Below, piece after piece: positions 44,463 through 53,860 of a stretch of DNA of 64,000 nt. Origin of the DNA: Bacteroidota bacterium (GTDB lineage: Bacteria; Bacteroidota; Bacteroidia; Chitinophagales; Chitinophagaceae). Position numbers and translations under genes: made by a program. Where the stretch lies: contig CANHGS010000001.1 of NCBI GenBank assembly GCA_947460595.1, positions 310,001 through 374,000 on the forward strand, written 5' to 3'. Numbering within the stretch: the stretch's first letter is position 1; the number at the start of each line of letters is the position of its first letter. A model generated the notes under the pieces. That model made no database searches and was not told where the DNA came from. It saw only the letters and a program-made list of their open reading frames with translations.

Positions 44463-44819
44463 ATGAAGGGTATGAAAACGAATGAAGAACAACAAGTGCA
44501 TATTGAAGACAAGTCAATTGCACTAGAACCAGTAGGTCTGGGTGTTAACCGAAAAATCATGGCTTATGATGATCAATTAATGTTGGTGAAAGTCTTTTTT
44601 GATCAAGGTGGAGTTGGGACTTTACACAGCCATCCCCATTCTCAAATTACGCATATTGAAAGCGGTTCTTTTGAGGTGGAAATTGATGGTGTTAAAAAAA
44701 TATTGAAAGCAGGAGACGCTTTTTATATTCCGCCTTATGTTTTGCATGGTGCAATATGTTTAGAAAAAGGGGTTTTGATAGATGTGTTTAGTCCTATGCG
44801 GGAAGATTTTATTAAATAA
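44463..44819 (+). CDS. kdgF: KdgF-like cupin (unsaturated uronate to DEH)
   Basis: 118-aa single cupin. The metal-binding cupin motif 1 is GTLHSHPHSQITHIESGSFE (two His and Gln pattern H-x-H-x3-H), and motif 2 is GDAFYIPPYVLHGA. KdgF catalyses ring-opening of 4,5-unsaturated monouronate to the linear ketouronate DEH, which the SDR encoded upstream would reduce. The MFS start overlaps its 3' end or follows 10 nt later. The assignment rests on motif plus context. A different cupin (for example an unspecialised sugar-binding one) is possible. Confidence 0.75.
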   Translation: MKGMKTNEEQQVHIEDKSIALEPVGLGVNRKIMAYDDQLMLVKVFFDQGGVGTLHSHPHSQITHIESGSFEVEIDGVKKILKAGDAFYIPPYVLHGAICLEKGVLIDVFSPMREDFIK

Positions 44820-44829
44820 CCAAACTAAT

Positions 44830-46125
44830 ATGAAAGTCAAAGGGCTTAGGTGGTGGATTATTGGACTGATTGCGATAGCAACTATTATCAATTATATTGA
44901 TAGAAGTGCTATTAATATCATGTGGCCCTATATCTATAAAGAATTTGGTATTGCCGATGTTGATAGCAAACAAGCTTTGGCATTAATTACTACCTGTTTC
45001 ATGATTACTTATGCGCTGGGTCAAATGTTTACGGGTAGAATGATGGATGCCATAGGTACTAGATTGGGTATGGTTGCTTCAATCAGCGCATGGAGTGTCT
45101 CCATTGCGCTGCATGCTTTTGCTAGAACCATTGGTTCTTTTAACGTATTTAGGGCCATGTTAGGATTTAGTGAGGCGGGTAACTGGCCTGGTGCCACCAA
45201 AAGCAATGCAGAATGGTTTCCCTCTAAAGAAAGGGCTATAGCTCAAGGCATTTTTGGTGCTGGTGCTTCATTGGGCTCTGTTGTAGCGGCTCCCTTTATT
45301 GCCTATGTATATTTGGCTTTTGGTTGGCGTGCCACATTTGTAGGCATTGGTGTATTAGGAATTCTATGGATTTTACCTTGGTTGTTGATTAATAAAAATG
45401 TTCCCTCTAAACACCCATGGATTACTGAAAATGAGCTAAATCATATACAATCCGATAGCCCCATTCAAAGTCAAGATGCCAATAAATTATTGAGTTGGAA
45501 AGATTTGTTGAGAATTAAAAATAGCTGGGGAATCATTAGTGCAAGATTTTTCCTTGATCCAGTCTGGTGGATGTTTTTAACCTGGTTGCCAACTTTTTTA
45601 AAAGACCAAATGGGCTTTGATATTAAACAGGTTGGTGCATTTGCTTGGTTGCCCTATTTGTTTGCAGCAATAGGAGGATTGTCAGGTGGTTTCTACTCTT
45701 CTTTTAGAGTAAGAAATGGAGTGAATGCTCCCAAAGCAAGAAAAGAAGCAATTGCTATTGGATGCGTTTTTATGCTGGTGTCATTATTTGGTATCTTGTT
45801 CTATTTAGATAGTTTAAAAGAAATGATAGGGTTAGCCTTATTCCTAATTGGCATGACCCTTTTTGGATTTCAATTTTTAATCAATAATCTGCAAACGTTG
45901 CCTTCAGATTACTTCAGCGGAAAAAATGTGGGTACAGTATCTGGAATGGGTGGAACCGCTGCAGTATTAGGAACTATTGGAATAACATTATTGGTTCCCT
46001 ATATCTCAAAAACAAGCTATCACAGTTTTTTTGTTATGGCTGCAATGTTGGTGCCATTAGGTTGGTGCTGCTTATATTTTTTAACTAGAAAGGAAACTGC
46101 GCAATTAAACACCACCAATGAATGA
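44830..46125 (+). CDS. MFS transporter, hexuronate/ACS type
   Basis: 431 aa, 12 helices. It starts at the ATG at 44830. The reading frame is open from 44782, but that part lies inside the cupin gene. Typical N-terminal motif NYIDRSAINIMWPYI and loop 2/3 GRMMDAIGTRLGM. Also SEAGNWPGATKSNAEWFPSKE, the hallmark of the anion:cation symporter family (ExuT/hexuronate type). In uronate loci it carries unsaturated monouronate or DEH across the inner membrane. Its stop overlaps the next ATG (ATGA), so the two genes are translationally coupled. Confidence 0.9.
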   Translation: MKVKGLRWWIIGLIAIATIINYIDRSAINIMWPYIYKEFGIADVDSKQALALITTCFMITYALGQMFTGRMMDAIGTRLGMVASISAWSVSIALHAFARTIGSFNVFRAMLGFSEAGNWPGATKSNAEWFPSKERAIAQGIFGAGASLGSVVAAPFIAYVYLAFGWRATFVGIGVLGILWILPWLLINKNVPSKHPWITENELNHIQSDSPIQSQDANKLLSWKDLLRIKNSWGIISARFFLDPVWWMFLTWLPTFLKDQMGFDIKQVGAFAWLPYLFAAIGGLSGGFYSSFRVRNGVNAPKARKEAIAIGCVFMLVSLFGILFYLDSLKEMIGLALFLIGMTLFGFQFLINNLQTLPSDYFSGKNVGTVSGMGGTAAVLGTIGITLLVPYISKTSYHSFFVMAAMLVPLGWCCLYFLTRKETAQLNTTNE

Positions 46126-47321
46126 TTAAACTAATTAAGAAATATCAATTTTTCCTTTTCTGCTTTCTTGTAATACAAGTATCACTCCATGCACAGGTAA
46201 TGCCAAGAATTTATGACCTAGCTCAATTGCAAAAGGTCAAAAATAAAATAAAGGAAAATGATAAGGACTTTCAACAAGCCTATCTGCAACTTTTAGCAAA
46301 TGCGAAAAAGGCGCTGAATTATGGTCCTGTTTCTGTAATGGATAAAAAAGAATTTCCTCCAAGTGGCAATAAGCATGATTATATGAGTTTGGCCCCGTAT
46401 CATTGGCCAAATCCCAACACCAAAGACGGTTTACCTTATATTAGAAAAGATGGTCAGACCAATCCAGAAGTTAAATTATATAAAGACAAAGAATATTTAC
46501 CTGAATTATGCAATCAGGTTTTCAGCCTCTCGCTCGCATCTTTTTACTCTGATAATGACAAATATGCAAACCATGCATTAAAGCTAATTAGAGTTTGGTT
46601 TTTGGATTCGTTGACTAAAATGAATCCGAATATGAATTTTAGTCAAGCAATTAAGGGCGAAAATACAGGAAGAGGAGCTGGTTTAATAGACGGCAGACAT
46701 TTAATAAAAGTAATAGAAGCAATAGGTATTTTGAATCAGGTATCCATGGCACCAGCAAAAGATGTTGAATTGATGCAAACTTGGTTTTCCAGCTATTTAA
46801 ATTGGATGCAAACTAGTAAGAATGGACAAGAAGAAATGAAAGCTCCAAACAACCATGGTGTTTGGTATGACGCGTTAAGATTGTCCATTGCATTATTTAC
46901 AGATCAAAAGGAATTGGCTAATAAGATTGTTTTAAATGCACAAAAGCGTTTAGATAGTCAACTAGATGCAAACATGCGTTTCCCATTAGAAATGGCTAGA
47001 ACAACATCACTACATTATTCCCTATTTGTAGTAGAAGCCTTTATGAAAATTGCCAAAATGGGTGAATTCACCCAAACAGGTTTGTGGAATTATTCGGGCT
47101 CCAAAGGACAATCTTTAAAAAATTCATTCAATGAAATTGCGCCCTACTTATATCAAGAGAAAAACTGGGATGGTCAGCAAATAAAATCATTTGATTTTAG
47201 TGAAGGAGTTGAAGTATTGAATTTTGGAATGCTACAATATTCTTGCGAGAAATGTAAAAATTATTTGAACAAATTCTATATAACTAACAAGTCATCTCTT
47301 CCTACGAAACTTTTATTTTAA
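46122..47321 (+). CDS. Alginate_lyase-fold protein (PF05426/PL38-like), copy 1
   Basis: 399 aa with a signal peptide (FFLFCFLVIQVSLHAQ). It is built as an alpha/alpha toroid. Conserved blocks: PPSGNKHDYMSLAPYHWPNP (about 85-105), NPEVKLYKDKEYLPELCNQV, KLIRVWFLDSLTKMNPNMNF, NNHGVWYDALRLSIALF (Asn-His pair plus Tyr) and RTTSLHYSLFVVEAF. Alginate_lyase-domain proteins include PL5 and PL38 enzymes acting on alginate or glucuronan. It overlaps the MFS gene by 4 bp. A paralog with the same blocks ends the operon at 57035-58237. Confidence 0.85.
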   Translation: MIKLIKKYQFFLFCFLVIQVSLHAQVMPRIYDLAQLQKVKNKIKENDKDFQQAYLQLLANAKKALNYGPVSVMDKKEFPPSGNKHDYMSLAPYHWPNPNTKDGLPYIRKDGQTNPEVKLYKDKEYLPELCNQVFSLSLASFYSDNDKYANHALKLIRVWFLDSLTKMNPNMNFSQAIKGENTGRGAGLIDGRHLIKVIEAIGILNQVSMAPAKDVELMQTWFSSYLNWMQTSKNGQEEMKAPNNHGVWYDALRLSIALFTDQKELANKIVLNAQKRLDSQLDANMRFPLEMARTTSLHYSLFVVEAFMKIAKMGEFTQTGLWNYSGSKGQSLKNSFNEIAPYLYQEKNWDGQQIKSFDFSEGVEVLNFGMLQYSCEKCKNYLNKFYITNKSSLPTKLLF

Positions 47322-47346
47322 AACTTTTTACAAATAAACATGCATT

Positions 47347-50300
47347 ATGAAAAAACAACGATTGCTCCTTATGCTAATGCCAATGTTGCTCATGGCAGCT
47401 TTAGTTTCAGCACAGAAACGTACAATAACCGGTAAGGTTTTAGATGCTAGTAATGGAACTCCATTAGCTGGGGTGTCTATTCTTGCTAATAAAGGAACTG
47501 CAGGTATTGCAAGTAAAGACGATGGTACTTTTAGTATTAGTTTAAACGGGAATACTAAATCTATCATGTTCTCTTATGTTGGGTTTAATAGTCAAATTGT
47601 ACAGATTAACAACCAGACATCTTTAATTGTCAACTTAAAGCCAGAAACTAGTATTCAAAGTGAGGTGGTAGTAATTGGATATGGGTCACAGAAAAGATCC
47701 AGCGTATCTGGTGCGGTTGCAAAGTTTAAAAATGATAAGCTTGATGAAGTGCCCGTTTCTAGGGTAGACCAGGCATTGCAAGGTAAAATTGCCGGTGTTT
47801 CAATTCAGAATATTTCATCAGAAGCTGGTGCAGAGCCCAAAATTAGTATTCGAGGTGTTACTTCAATTAATGCAGGTTCTAATCCTTTAGTAGTAATAGA
47901 TGGACAAATTACCCCAGATGGTTTAGGCTTTATTAACCCAGCTGATGTGGAATCCATTGAAGTATTAAAAGATGCGGCTTCTGCAGCAATATATGGTTCA
48001 AGAGGATCAAGTGGTGTCATTCTTGTTACAACTAAAAAAGGGTCTGCTGATAAACCTAAATATAACTTCAAGTATTCAGTTGGACAAAGAAAGGCTTACC
48101 AAACATACGATGTGATGACTACATCTGAATACGTTGGAATGCTATTCAATGAAATGGCAAACAAGGCAACAGATCCAACCGTAAATCAACTTACTAATAC
48201 TGTAGCGGCAAATGATAGGGCTTCTTATATTTTAGAAAACCAAATTCTCAATGGTAACGCAACTAATTGGCAAAATGAATCTCTAAGGTCTGCTATGACT
48301 AATAATATTCAATTAGGGGTGTCTGGAGGTACAAAAACTATGCGCTATTATATTTCTGGTGGCTATCAAGGTGAAGAAGGGTTGATGAATAAAAGCAATT
48401 TTGAAAAATACAATGTAAGGGCAAAGATGGACATTGATTTTAGTAAGAAGATAAAAATGACTTTTAACATTAATCCATCTTATACTAAAAAAGAAGCGCC
48501 TTCACAGAATTATACAAATTTTTGGAGAATGCCAGGATGGTTGCCAGTTAGGCATACAGAAGCCAGTGCGGCTTTGGCAAGAACCAATCCATTAAATAGC
48601 TCAATTGTAGCAGGTGATTATGCACACCAACGTCATTTTAGTTCATTAACCTATACTGGAACCATGCCAGATGGTTCAGCTTGGACAGGAACTGGTTCTC
48701 CAGGTGGCTCAGCACAACAAAATCCTAGGTCTGAAGTAGATAGGACCGATATTAATTCTAATGAATATAGATTGCAATCTTCTGCTGAATTAAATATCAA
48801 TTTATTACCGGGATTAAACTTTAAATCACTTCTAAGTGGCTATTTGACCTATGTAAATGGATTGAATTATGCAGCAAGAAATGCAAGTAGGGACGGAGAC
48901 CTAAATTCAGGAGCATTTACTAACAACTCCAATATTTACATGTTAACTGAAAACACTTTGAATTATTCCAAAATGCTTGGTGACCATGATATCTCAGCCG
49001 TTGTTGGTTTTACTTCAGAGAGAACGGATGTAGTTAGACAACAAACAACTGGACTTGATTTTCCAAGTGATGAAATTAGAACACTGGCGAGTGCCGCTCA
49101 AGTAGACAAGCCAAGAACATTTGGAACAAAATCTACAATTGGTTTAAATTCTGTTTTGGGTAGAATATCTTATGCATATAAGAGTAAATATCTATTCTCT
49201 ACCAGTTTAAGAGCAGATGGTAGTTCTTATTTTGGACCTGGTAATAAATGGGGCACTTTTCCTGCAGTATCTGTAGGTTGGGTAGCAAGTAAAGAAAGCA
49301 TTTTCAATAATATTGATTGGTTAACAAACCTGAAATTTAGAGCAAGTTATGGTGCAACAGGAAATAATAGAATTATTGAAGATGCCTGGTTAGATTTATT
49401 ATATGGTATCAACTACCCATATGGATCGGCTAATGGTACTAGTAATGCAGGTTTGATTACTTCCTCATCTATTTTAGCTAACCCATCTATTACTTGGGAA
49501 AGAACATTCCAAACAAACTTCGGAATGGACTTATCGCTATTTAAAAATAAGTTAAGCCTATCATTAGATATTTATAAGTCAAAAACTGAAAAACTTTTGC
49601 TACAACAATCAGTGATGTCTTTTACAGGTGTTCCTCAATTTTGGAATAATTTAGGTAGTCTTCAAAATACTGGTTTTGAAATTGAAGTCAGTTCAAAAAA
49701 TATTCAAAATAAGAATTTTAGATGGTCTACATCAGCTAACTTAAGCCATAATGAAAATAAAATTCTTGAACTTGGAACAGAAGCTTATTTGTTAAATCAA
49801 GGGGAGCGTTCTGAAGTTTATAGAAACCAAGTTGGTGACCCCCTGGTTCAATTCCTAGGTTTCAAAACAGATGGTGTTTGGATGTCACAAGCTCAAATTG
49901 ATGAAGCAAAAGCAAAAGGCCTTACTTCAAATCTCTCTGCAGCGCTCACGGCTGGAGGTTTGAAAATTGTTGATGTTAATGGAGATAACAAATTAGATAA
50001 TAGTGACAGAGTAGTGATTGGCAATCCATATCCTGCTTTTATTTGGGGTATTACCAATACATTTAATTATAAGTCATTTGAATTTAGCTTTTTATTGCAA
50101 GGTAGTCATGGAGGTCAATTAATTAATGGAGACCCCAATTACAATGAATCTGGTAGAACCATGCGTGTTTACAATACTAATAGATGGGTTAGTGCCGGTT
50201 TTCCAGGAGATGGTAAAACTCCGCTTAATAGGGGCTCTGGATTTAACTGGATGTTAACTGACTATGTAGTAGAAGATGCTTCATATTGGGCATTAAGAGA

Positions 50301-50538
50301 AGTTAATCTTAGTTATACCCTACCATCTGGTTTGAATAAAAAATTGCATTTAAATGGCATTAGAGTTTATTTATCTGCACAGAATTTATTCTTCCACACG
50401 GCATCAAATTATAGGAGTATTAATCCAGAAGGTAGATCTAAAAATGGACCTTATAGCTCTGTTTTAATTGATGGATATCAGCGAGGATCATTTCCAATTC
50501 AAAAAACATTTATGGCTGGAATTGACATCAATTTTTAA
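47347..50538 (+). CDS. SusC-like TonB-dependent glycan receptor
   Basis: 1063 aa with a signal peptide (LMLMPMLLMAALVSAQ). A CarboxypepD_reg-like domain (about 25-105) is followed by the SusC signature VVVIGYGSQKRSSVSGAV and a plug domain with the conserved SIRGVTSINAGSNPLVVIDG block. The C-terminal beta-barrel ends in QKTFMAGIDINF. SusC/SusD pairs import oligosaccharides through the outer membrane with TonB energy. Located 25 nt after the lyase and 24 nt before susD. The ligand is probably the uronate oligomer made by the lyases. Confidence 0.95.
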   Translation: MKKQRLLLMLMPMLLMAALVSAQKRTITGKVLDASNGTPLAGVSILANKGTAGIASKDDGTFSISLNGNTKSIMFSYVGFNSQIVQINNQTSLIVNLKPETSIQSEVVVIGYGSQKRSSVSGAVAKFKNDKLDEVPVSRVDQALQGKIAGVSIQNISSEAGAEPKISIRGVTSINAGSNPLVVIDGQITPDGLGFINPADVESIEVLKDAASAAIYGSRGSSGVILVTTKKGSADKPKYNFKYSVGQRKAYQTYDVMTTSEYVGMLFNEMANKATDPTVNQLTNTVAANDRASYILENQILNGNATNWQNESLRSAMTNNIQLGVSGGTKTMRYYISGGYQGEEGLMNKSNFEKYNVRAKMDIDFSKKIKMTFNINPSYTKKEAPSQNYTNFWRMPGWLPVRHTEASAALARTNPLNSSIVAGDYAHQRHFSSLTYTGTMPDGSAWTGTGSPGGSAQQNPRSEVDRTDINSNEYRLQSSAELNINLLPGLNFKSLLSGYLTYVNGLNYAARNASRDGDLNSGAFTNNSNIYMLTENTLNYSKMLGDHDISAVVGFTSERTDVVRQQTTGLDFPSDEIRTLASAAQVDKPRTFGTKSTIGLNSVLGRISYAYKSKYLFSTSLRADGSSYFGPGNKWGTFPAVSVGWVASKESIFNNIDWLTNLKFRASYGATGNNRIIEDAWLDLLYGINYPYGSANGTSNAGLITSSSILANPSITWERTFQTNFGMDLSLFKNKLSLSLDIYKSKTEKLLLQQSVMSFTGVPQFWNNLGSLQNTGFEIEVSSKNIQNKNFRWSTSANLSHNENKILELGTEAYLLNQGERSEVYRNQVGDPLVQFLGFKTDGVWMSQAQIDEAKAKGLTSNLSAALTAGGLKIVDVNGDNKLDNSDRVVIGNPYPAFIWGITNTFNYKSFEFSFLLQGSHGGQLINGDPNYNESGRTMRVYNTNRWVSAGFPGDGKTPLNRGSGFNWMLTDYVVEDASYWALREVNLSYTLPSGLNKKLHLNGIRVYLSAQNLFFHTASNYRSINPEGRSKNGPYSSVLIDGYQRGSFPIQKTFMAGIDINF

Positions 50539-50562
50539 TTAATACAATTATAAAATAGCAAT

Positions 50563-52146
50563 ATGAAAAATTCTTATAAACTACTTTTTGCTTGCATATT
50601 TATGTTGGCATCATGTAATAAAAACATTGAAAGACTGCCACAAAACAATGTTTCTATTGAAAATTATTATAATACTACATCGGAGATTCAAACAGCACTT
50701 ACTGGTTGTTATGGGGCATTGAGAAATACACTTGTAGAAGAGTGGCAAATGACAGAATTAAGAAGTGATAATTCAATTATGGGTAATGCCGGAAGCACTT
50801 CAATACCCAATAGGGAAAAAAGTGATTTGGATTTATTTGTCCCCAGCACATCACTTACAGCAATTTATACTTATTGGTCAAGTGTTTATTCTAATATCAG
50901 AAATATAAACACACTATTGAACAGCCTAGAGTTGAATTATGATCCTGCTGCTGGAACGCTAGTTAAGGGTGCCACAACGGTAGTTATTGGGGATAATGAT
51001 TACAAAGATTTGTCAGCTCAGGCTGCGTTCTTACGTGCTTATCACTATTTTAATCTGGTAAGATTGTATGGTGGTGTTTTTTTAGTTCATGAGCCTATTA
51101 ATGGACAACAGGCTATTTCCATGAATAGATCTCCCGTAAGCGATATTTATAAATTAATTATTGCAGATTTAGTTTATGCCTCCTCAAATGGTAATTCTTT
51201 AAATTATACAGCTTTTGCTGCATCAAATTCTGGGAATAATTTAGGAAAAGTGAATGCTTGGACGGCAAAAGCATTATTGGCAAAGGTTTACTTGACATTG
51301 AATAGAAAGGCTGATGCTATAGTTCTACTAAATGATGTTATTACAAATAGTGGATATGGTTTGGTAACAGCTGGATCTGCTCCATATGCTGATATTTTCT
51401 CAATTAGTAATGAGATGAATAAGGAAATTTTATTTGCCGTACGTTATAAAGCTGGCGGATTAGGAATTGGATCTCCATGGCCCAATAATTTTGCTCCTGA
51501 ACTAAGTGGAACTGCCATTGTAAATGGTGACGGAAGTGGATTTAATAATGGTACAATTGAACTGGAAGGTCTATACGCAACTGCCGACACTAGAAAAGCC
51601 GCTACTTTAGGAGTTTGGTCAACAGGTAATAATAGAAGATTATATCCCAAAAAGCATATTACGTCTGTTACTTTAACAAACGATGGTGAAAATGACTGGG
51701 TAGTACTTAGATATGCTGATGTTATTTTGATGTTAGCGGAGGCCCAAGGTTATTCTCCAGCAAGTTTAACCTTGATTAATCAAACTAGGACAAGAGCAGG
51801 GTTGAGTTCAAATCCATTAACAACGGTCAATGTGCCCAATGACAAAGCATTTGCAGATTCCTTATCAAAGGAAAGGCGAATTGAATTTGCTTTTGAAAAT
51901 CATCGTTGGTTTGACTTGCTCAGATTTGATGTTACAATGCCACAGCAATCCGAAAATACAGTTGCCAGACTAAAGTCAAATTTTGCATTTATGTTCACTA
52001 GCCACTATAGTAGATATCCAAGTCCTGCACCTCCTTTAGCTACTATTCAAGGGTATGTTACAAACGATAAATTATTATTACCAATACCTCAAAGAGAAAT
52101 TGATAATAATACTAAGTTAGTGATACCGCAAAATCCAGGATATTAA
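50563..52146 (+). CDS. SusD/RagB-family glycan-binding lipoprotein
   Basis: 527 aa; lipoprotein signal with lipobox MLASC (Cys18). SusD-type TPR-containing fold: AQAAFLRAYHYFNLVRLYGG (about 150-175), GKVNAWTAKALLAKVYLTL, and the C-terminal ERRIEFAFENHRWFDLLRFD. It sits on the cell surface as a lid on SusC. A weak stem-loop and a T-rich stretch lie in the 118-nt gap before the sulfatases. Confidence 0.94.
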   Translation: MKNSYKLLFACIFMLASCNKNIERLPQNNVSIENYYNTTSEIQTALTGCYGALRNTLVEEWQMTELRSDNSIMGNAGSTSIPNREKSDLDLFVPSTSLTAIYTYWSSVYSNIRNINTLLNSLELNYDPAAGTLVKGATTVVIGDNDYKDLSAQAAFLRAYHYFNLVRLYGGVFLVHEPINGQQAISMNRSPVSDIYKLIIADLVYASSNGNSLNYTAFAASNSGNNLGKVNAWTAKALLAKVYLTLNRKADAIVLLNDVITNSGYGLVTAGSAPYADIFSISNEMNKEILFAVRYKAGGLGIGSPWPNNFAPELSGTAIVNGDGSGFNNGTIELEGLYATADTRKAATLGVWSTGNNRRLYPKKHITSVTLTNDGENDWVVLRYADVILMLAEAQGYSPASLTLINQTRTRAGLSSNPLTTVNVPNDKAFADSLSKERRIEFAFENHRWFDLLRFDVTMPQQSENTVARLKSNFAFMFTSHYSRYPSPAPPLATIQGYVTNDKLLLPIPQREIDNNTKLVIPQNPGY

Positions 52147-52161
52147 ATTGATTGTAAAGTG

Positions 52162-52204
52162 CATGAGGAATTTTAAGAAATTAAGATTTCTCATGTAACT
52201 TTTT
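52162..52204 (+). terminator. Stem-loop in the susD-sulfatase gap (possible attenuator)
   Basis: CATGAGGAA and TTTCTCATG pair (9 bp with one G-T-type mismatch) around a 16-nt loop, followed after a few bases by cttttt. The loop is large and the tail short, so read-through is likely. It may lower sulfatase expression relative to susCD. Confidence 0.3.
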
Positions 52205-52264
52205 CTACTATCCTTAGTCTCATCACATGGTATTGCTTCGTCCGTAAAGTTTTAAAAAATTGGT

Positions 52265-53857
52265 ATGAAAAAGTTAAGTTTCTTATTTGTAATGTTTTTT
52301 TTGGTTTCTATAGCTTTATTAGCTCAGAAAAATAAAAAGCCAAACATTCTCTTTATTGCAGTAGATGACCTTAAACCTGAATTAGGTAGTTATGGTAATA
52401 AAATGGTCAAAACGCCTAATATAGACCGTTTAGCCAAAATGGGTACTGTATTCCAAAGAAATTATTGTCAACAATCTGTATGCGGCCCAACTAGAGCAAG
52501 TCTGATGACAGGGATGAGACCGGATGTTACAAAAATTTGGGATTTAAAGACACAGATGAGAGACATGAATCCAGATATTGTTACACTTCCTCAATATTTA
52601 ATTACGCAAGGTTATAATACTTGTGGTGTAGGTAAAATTTTTCATCCAAGTAGTGCCATTAAAAAGATTGATCCTGTATCATGGAACACGCCTTATTTAT
52701 TTGATACTGATGAAGATTATCCAAACGGGATGGGTAAGCCAGCAAACAGGTCTTATCAAAAGCCTGAAACAAAAGCATCTTTTTCAACTAAGGAAAAAGT
52801 AAAACGTGAAAAAACAGATGATGATGATGAAAGCCCAACTACCGTAAAAGGACCATCTACTGAATGTATTGATGTACCAGACAACGCTTATGAAGATGGC
52901 GTTGTTGCGCTACAAGCTAAAGAACAGATTACTAAATTTTCTAAAGAGAATAAGCCCTATTTTATGGCTGTAGGTTTTCATAAACCACACCTTCCCTTTG
53001 TAGCACCCAAAAAATACTGGGACTTATACAATAGAGCAGAGATGCCTATTGCGCCATTTCAAGAACATTCAAAAGATGGACCACTTATTGCTTATCACAA
53101 GTCAGGAGAATTAAGGAATTACCCAGATATTCCTGAAAATGCAACAATGGCTCCCGAGTTACTCAGAATTGGTCTAAAAAAAGAAAAACAACAAGAATTA
53201 ATTCATGGATATTTTGCAGCCATATCCTATATGGATGCTCAGGTGGGAGTATTGTTGAAAACATTAGATTCATTAGGTGAATTGGAAAACACAATTATTG
53301 TGTTATGGGGCGACCATGGTTGGCACTTAGGAGATCATGACCTATGGGAGAAGCATACTAACTTTGAACAAGCTACTAGAGCGCCTTTAATAGTTGCAGC
53401 GCCTAAAATGAAACCAGGTTATACGAATTCTTTATCTGAGCACGTTGATATTTTTCCAACTATTTGTGATCTAGCAGGAGTCTCAGTTCCAACTTGGTTA
53501 GATGGCAAGTCCTTAAAGCCTGTAATTCAAAATAAGCAAGAGAAGGTTAAAGAATATTCAGTAAGTCAATATCCCAGAAAGCTGAATAAAGATGAAATGA
53601 AAAAAAGTAGTTATGAGAGTAATAAAATTATGGGCTATAGTTTGAGAACGGATAAGTACAGATATACCATTTGGATGAATGATTTTACTAGTAAAGAGGA
53701 GTTTAATGAAAAGAAAGTCTATGCAACTGAAATGTATGATTATGTGAAAGACCCCTTAGAAAAAGTAAATGTGGTTAATGATAAAAATTATACGGCAATA
53801 TCAAAAGAAATGTCAGCTAAAATGACCGAATTTTTTAAAGCGCAAGTAAAAAAATAG
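52265..53857 (+). CDS. Secreted S1-family sulfatase (iduronate-2-sulfatase-like), copy A
   Basis: 530 aa with a signal peptide (LFVMFFLVSIALLAQ). Metal-ligand Asp pair D34-D35 (FIAVDDLKPELG). The formylglycine motif is CxPxR in SVCGPTRASLMTG, with Cys73, Pro75, Arg77. Conserved central WGDHGWHLGDHDLWEKH. An acidic insert (KTDDDDESP near 180-187) is specific to this copy. The order and spacing resemble iduronate-2-sulfatase/S1_7-type enzymes, which cut 2-O-sulfate from uronic acids. It needs Cys-to-formylglycine maturation by an enzyme not in the window. It is a close paralog of the next gene (3-nt gap). Confidence 0.9.
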   Translation: MKKLSFLFVMFFLVSIALLAQKNKKPNILFIAVDDLKPELGSYGNKMVKTPNIDRLAKMGTVFQRNYCQQSVCGPTRASLMTGMRPDVTKIWDLKTQMRDMNPDIVTLPQYLITQGYNTCGVGKIFHPSSAIKKIDPVSWNTPYLFDTDEDYPNGMGKPANRSYQKPETKASFSTKEKVKREKTDDDDESPTTVKGPSTECIDVPDNAYEDGVVALQAKEQITKFSKENKPYFMAVGFHKPHLPFVAPKKYWDLYNRAEMPIAPFQEHSKDGPLIAYHKSGELRNYPDIPENATMAPELLRIGLKKEKQQELIHGYFAAISYMDAQVGVLLKTLDSLGELENTIIVLWGDHGWHLGDHDLWEKHTNFEQATRAPLIVAAPKMKPGYTNSLSEHVDIFPTICDLAGVSVPTWLDGKSLKPVIQNKQEKVKEYSVSQYPRKLNKDEMKKSSYESNKIMGYSLRTDKYRYTIWMNDFTSKEEFNEKKVYATEMYDYVKDPLEKVNVVNDKNYTAISKEMSAKMTEFFKAQVKK

Positions 53858-53860
53858 ATA

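Noticed and set aside
52147..52264. Strong terminator splitting the uronate operon after susD
   Set aside because: The loop is 16 nt, the stem imperfect and the T-run short. Treated as a possible attenuator only.
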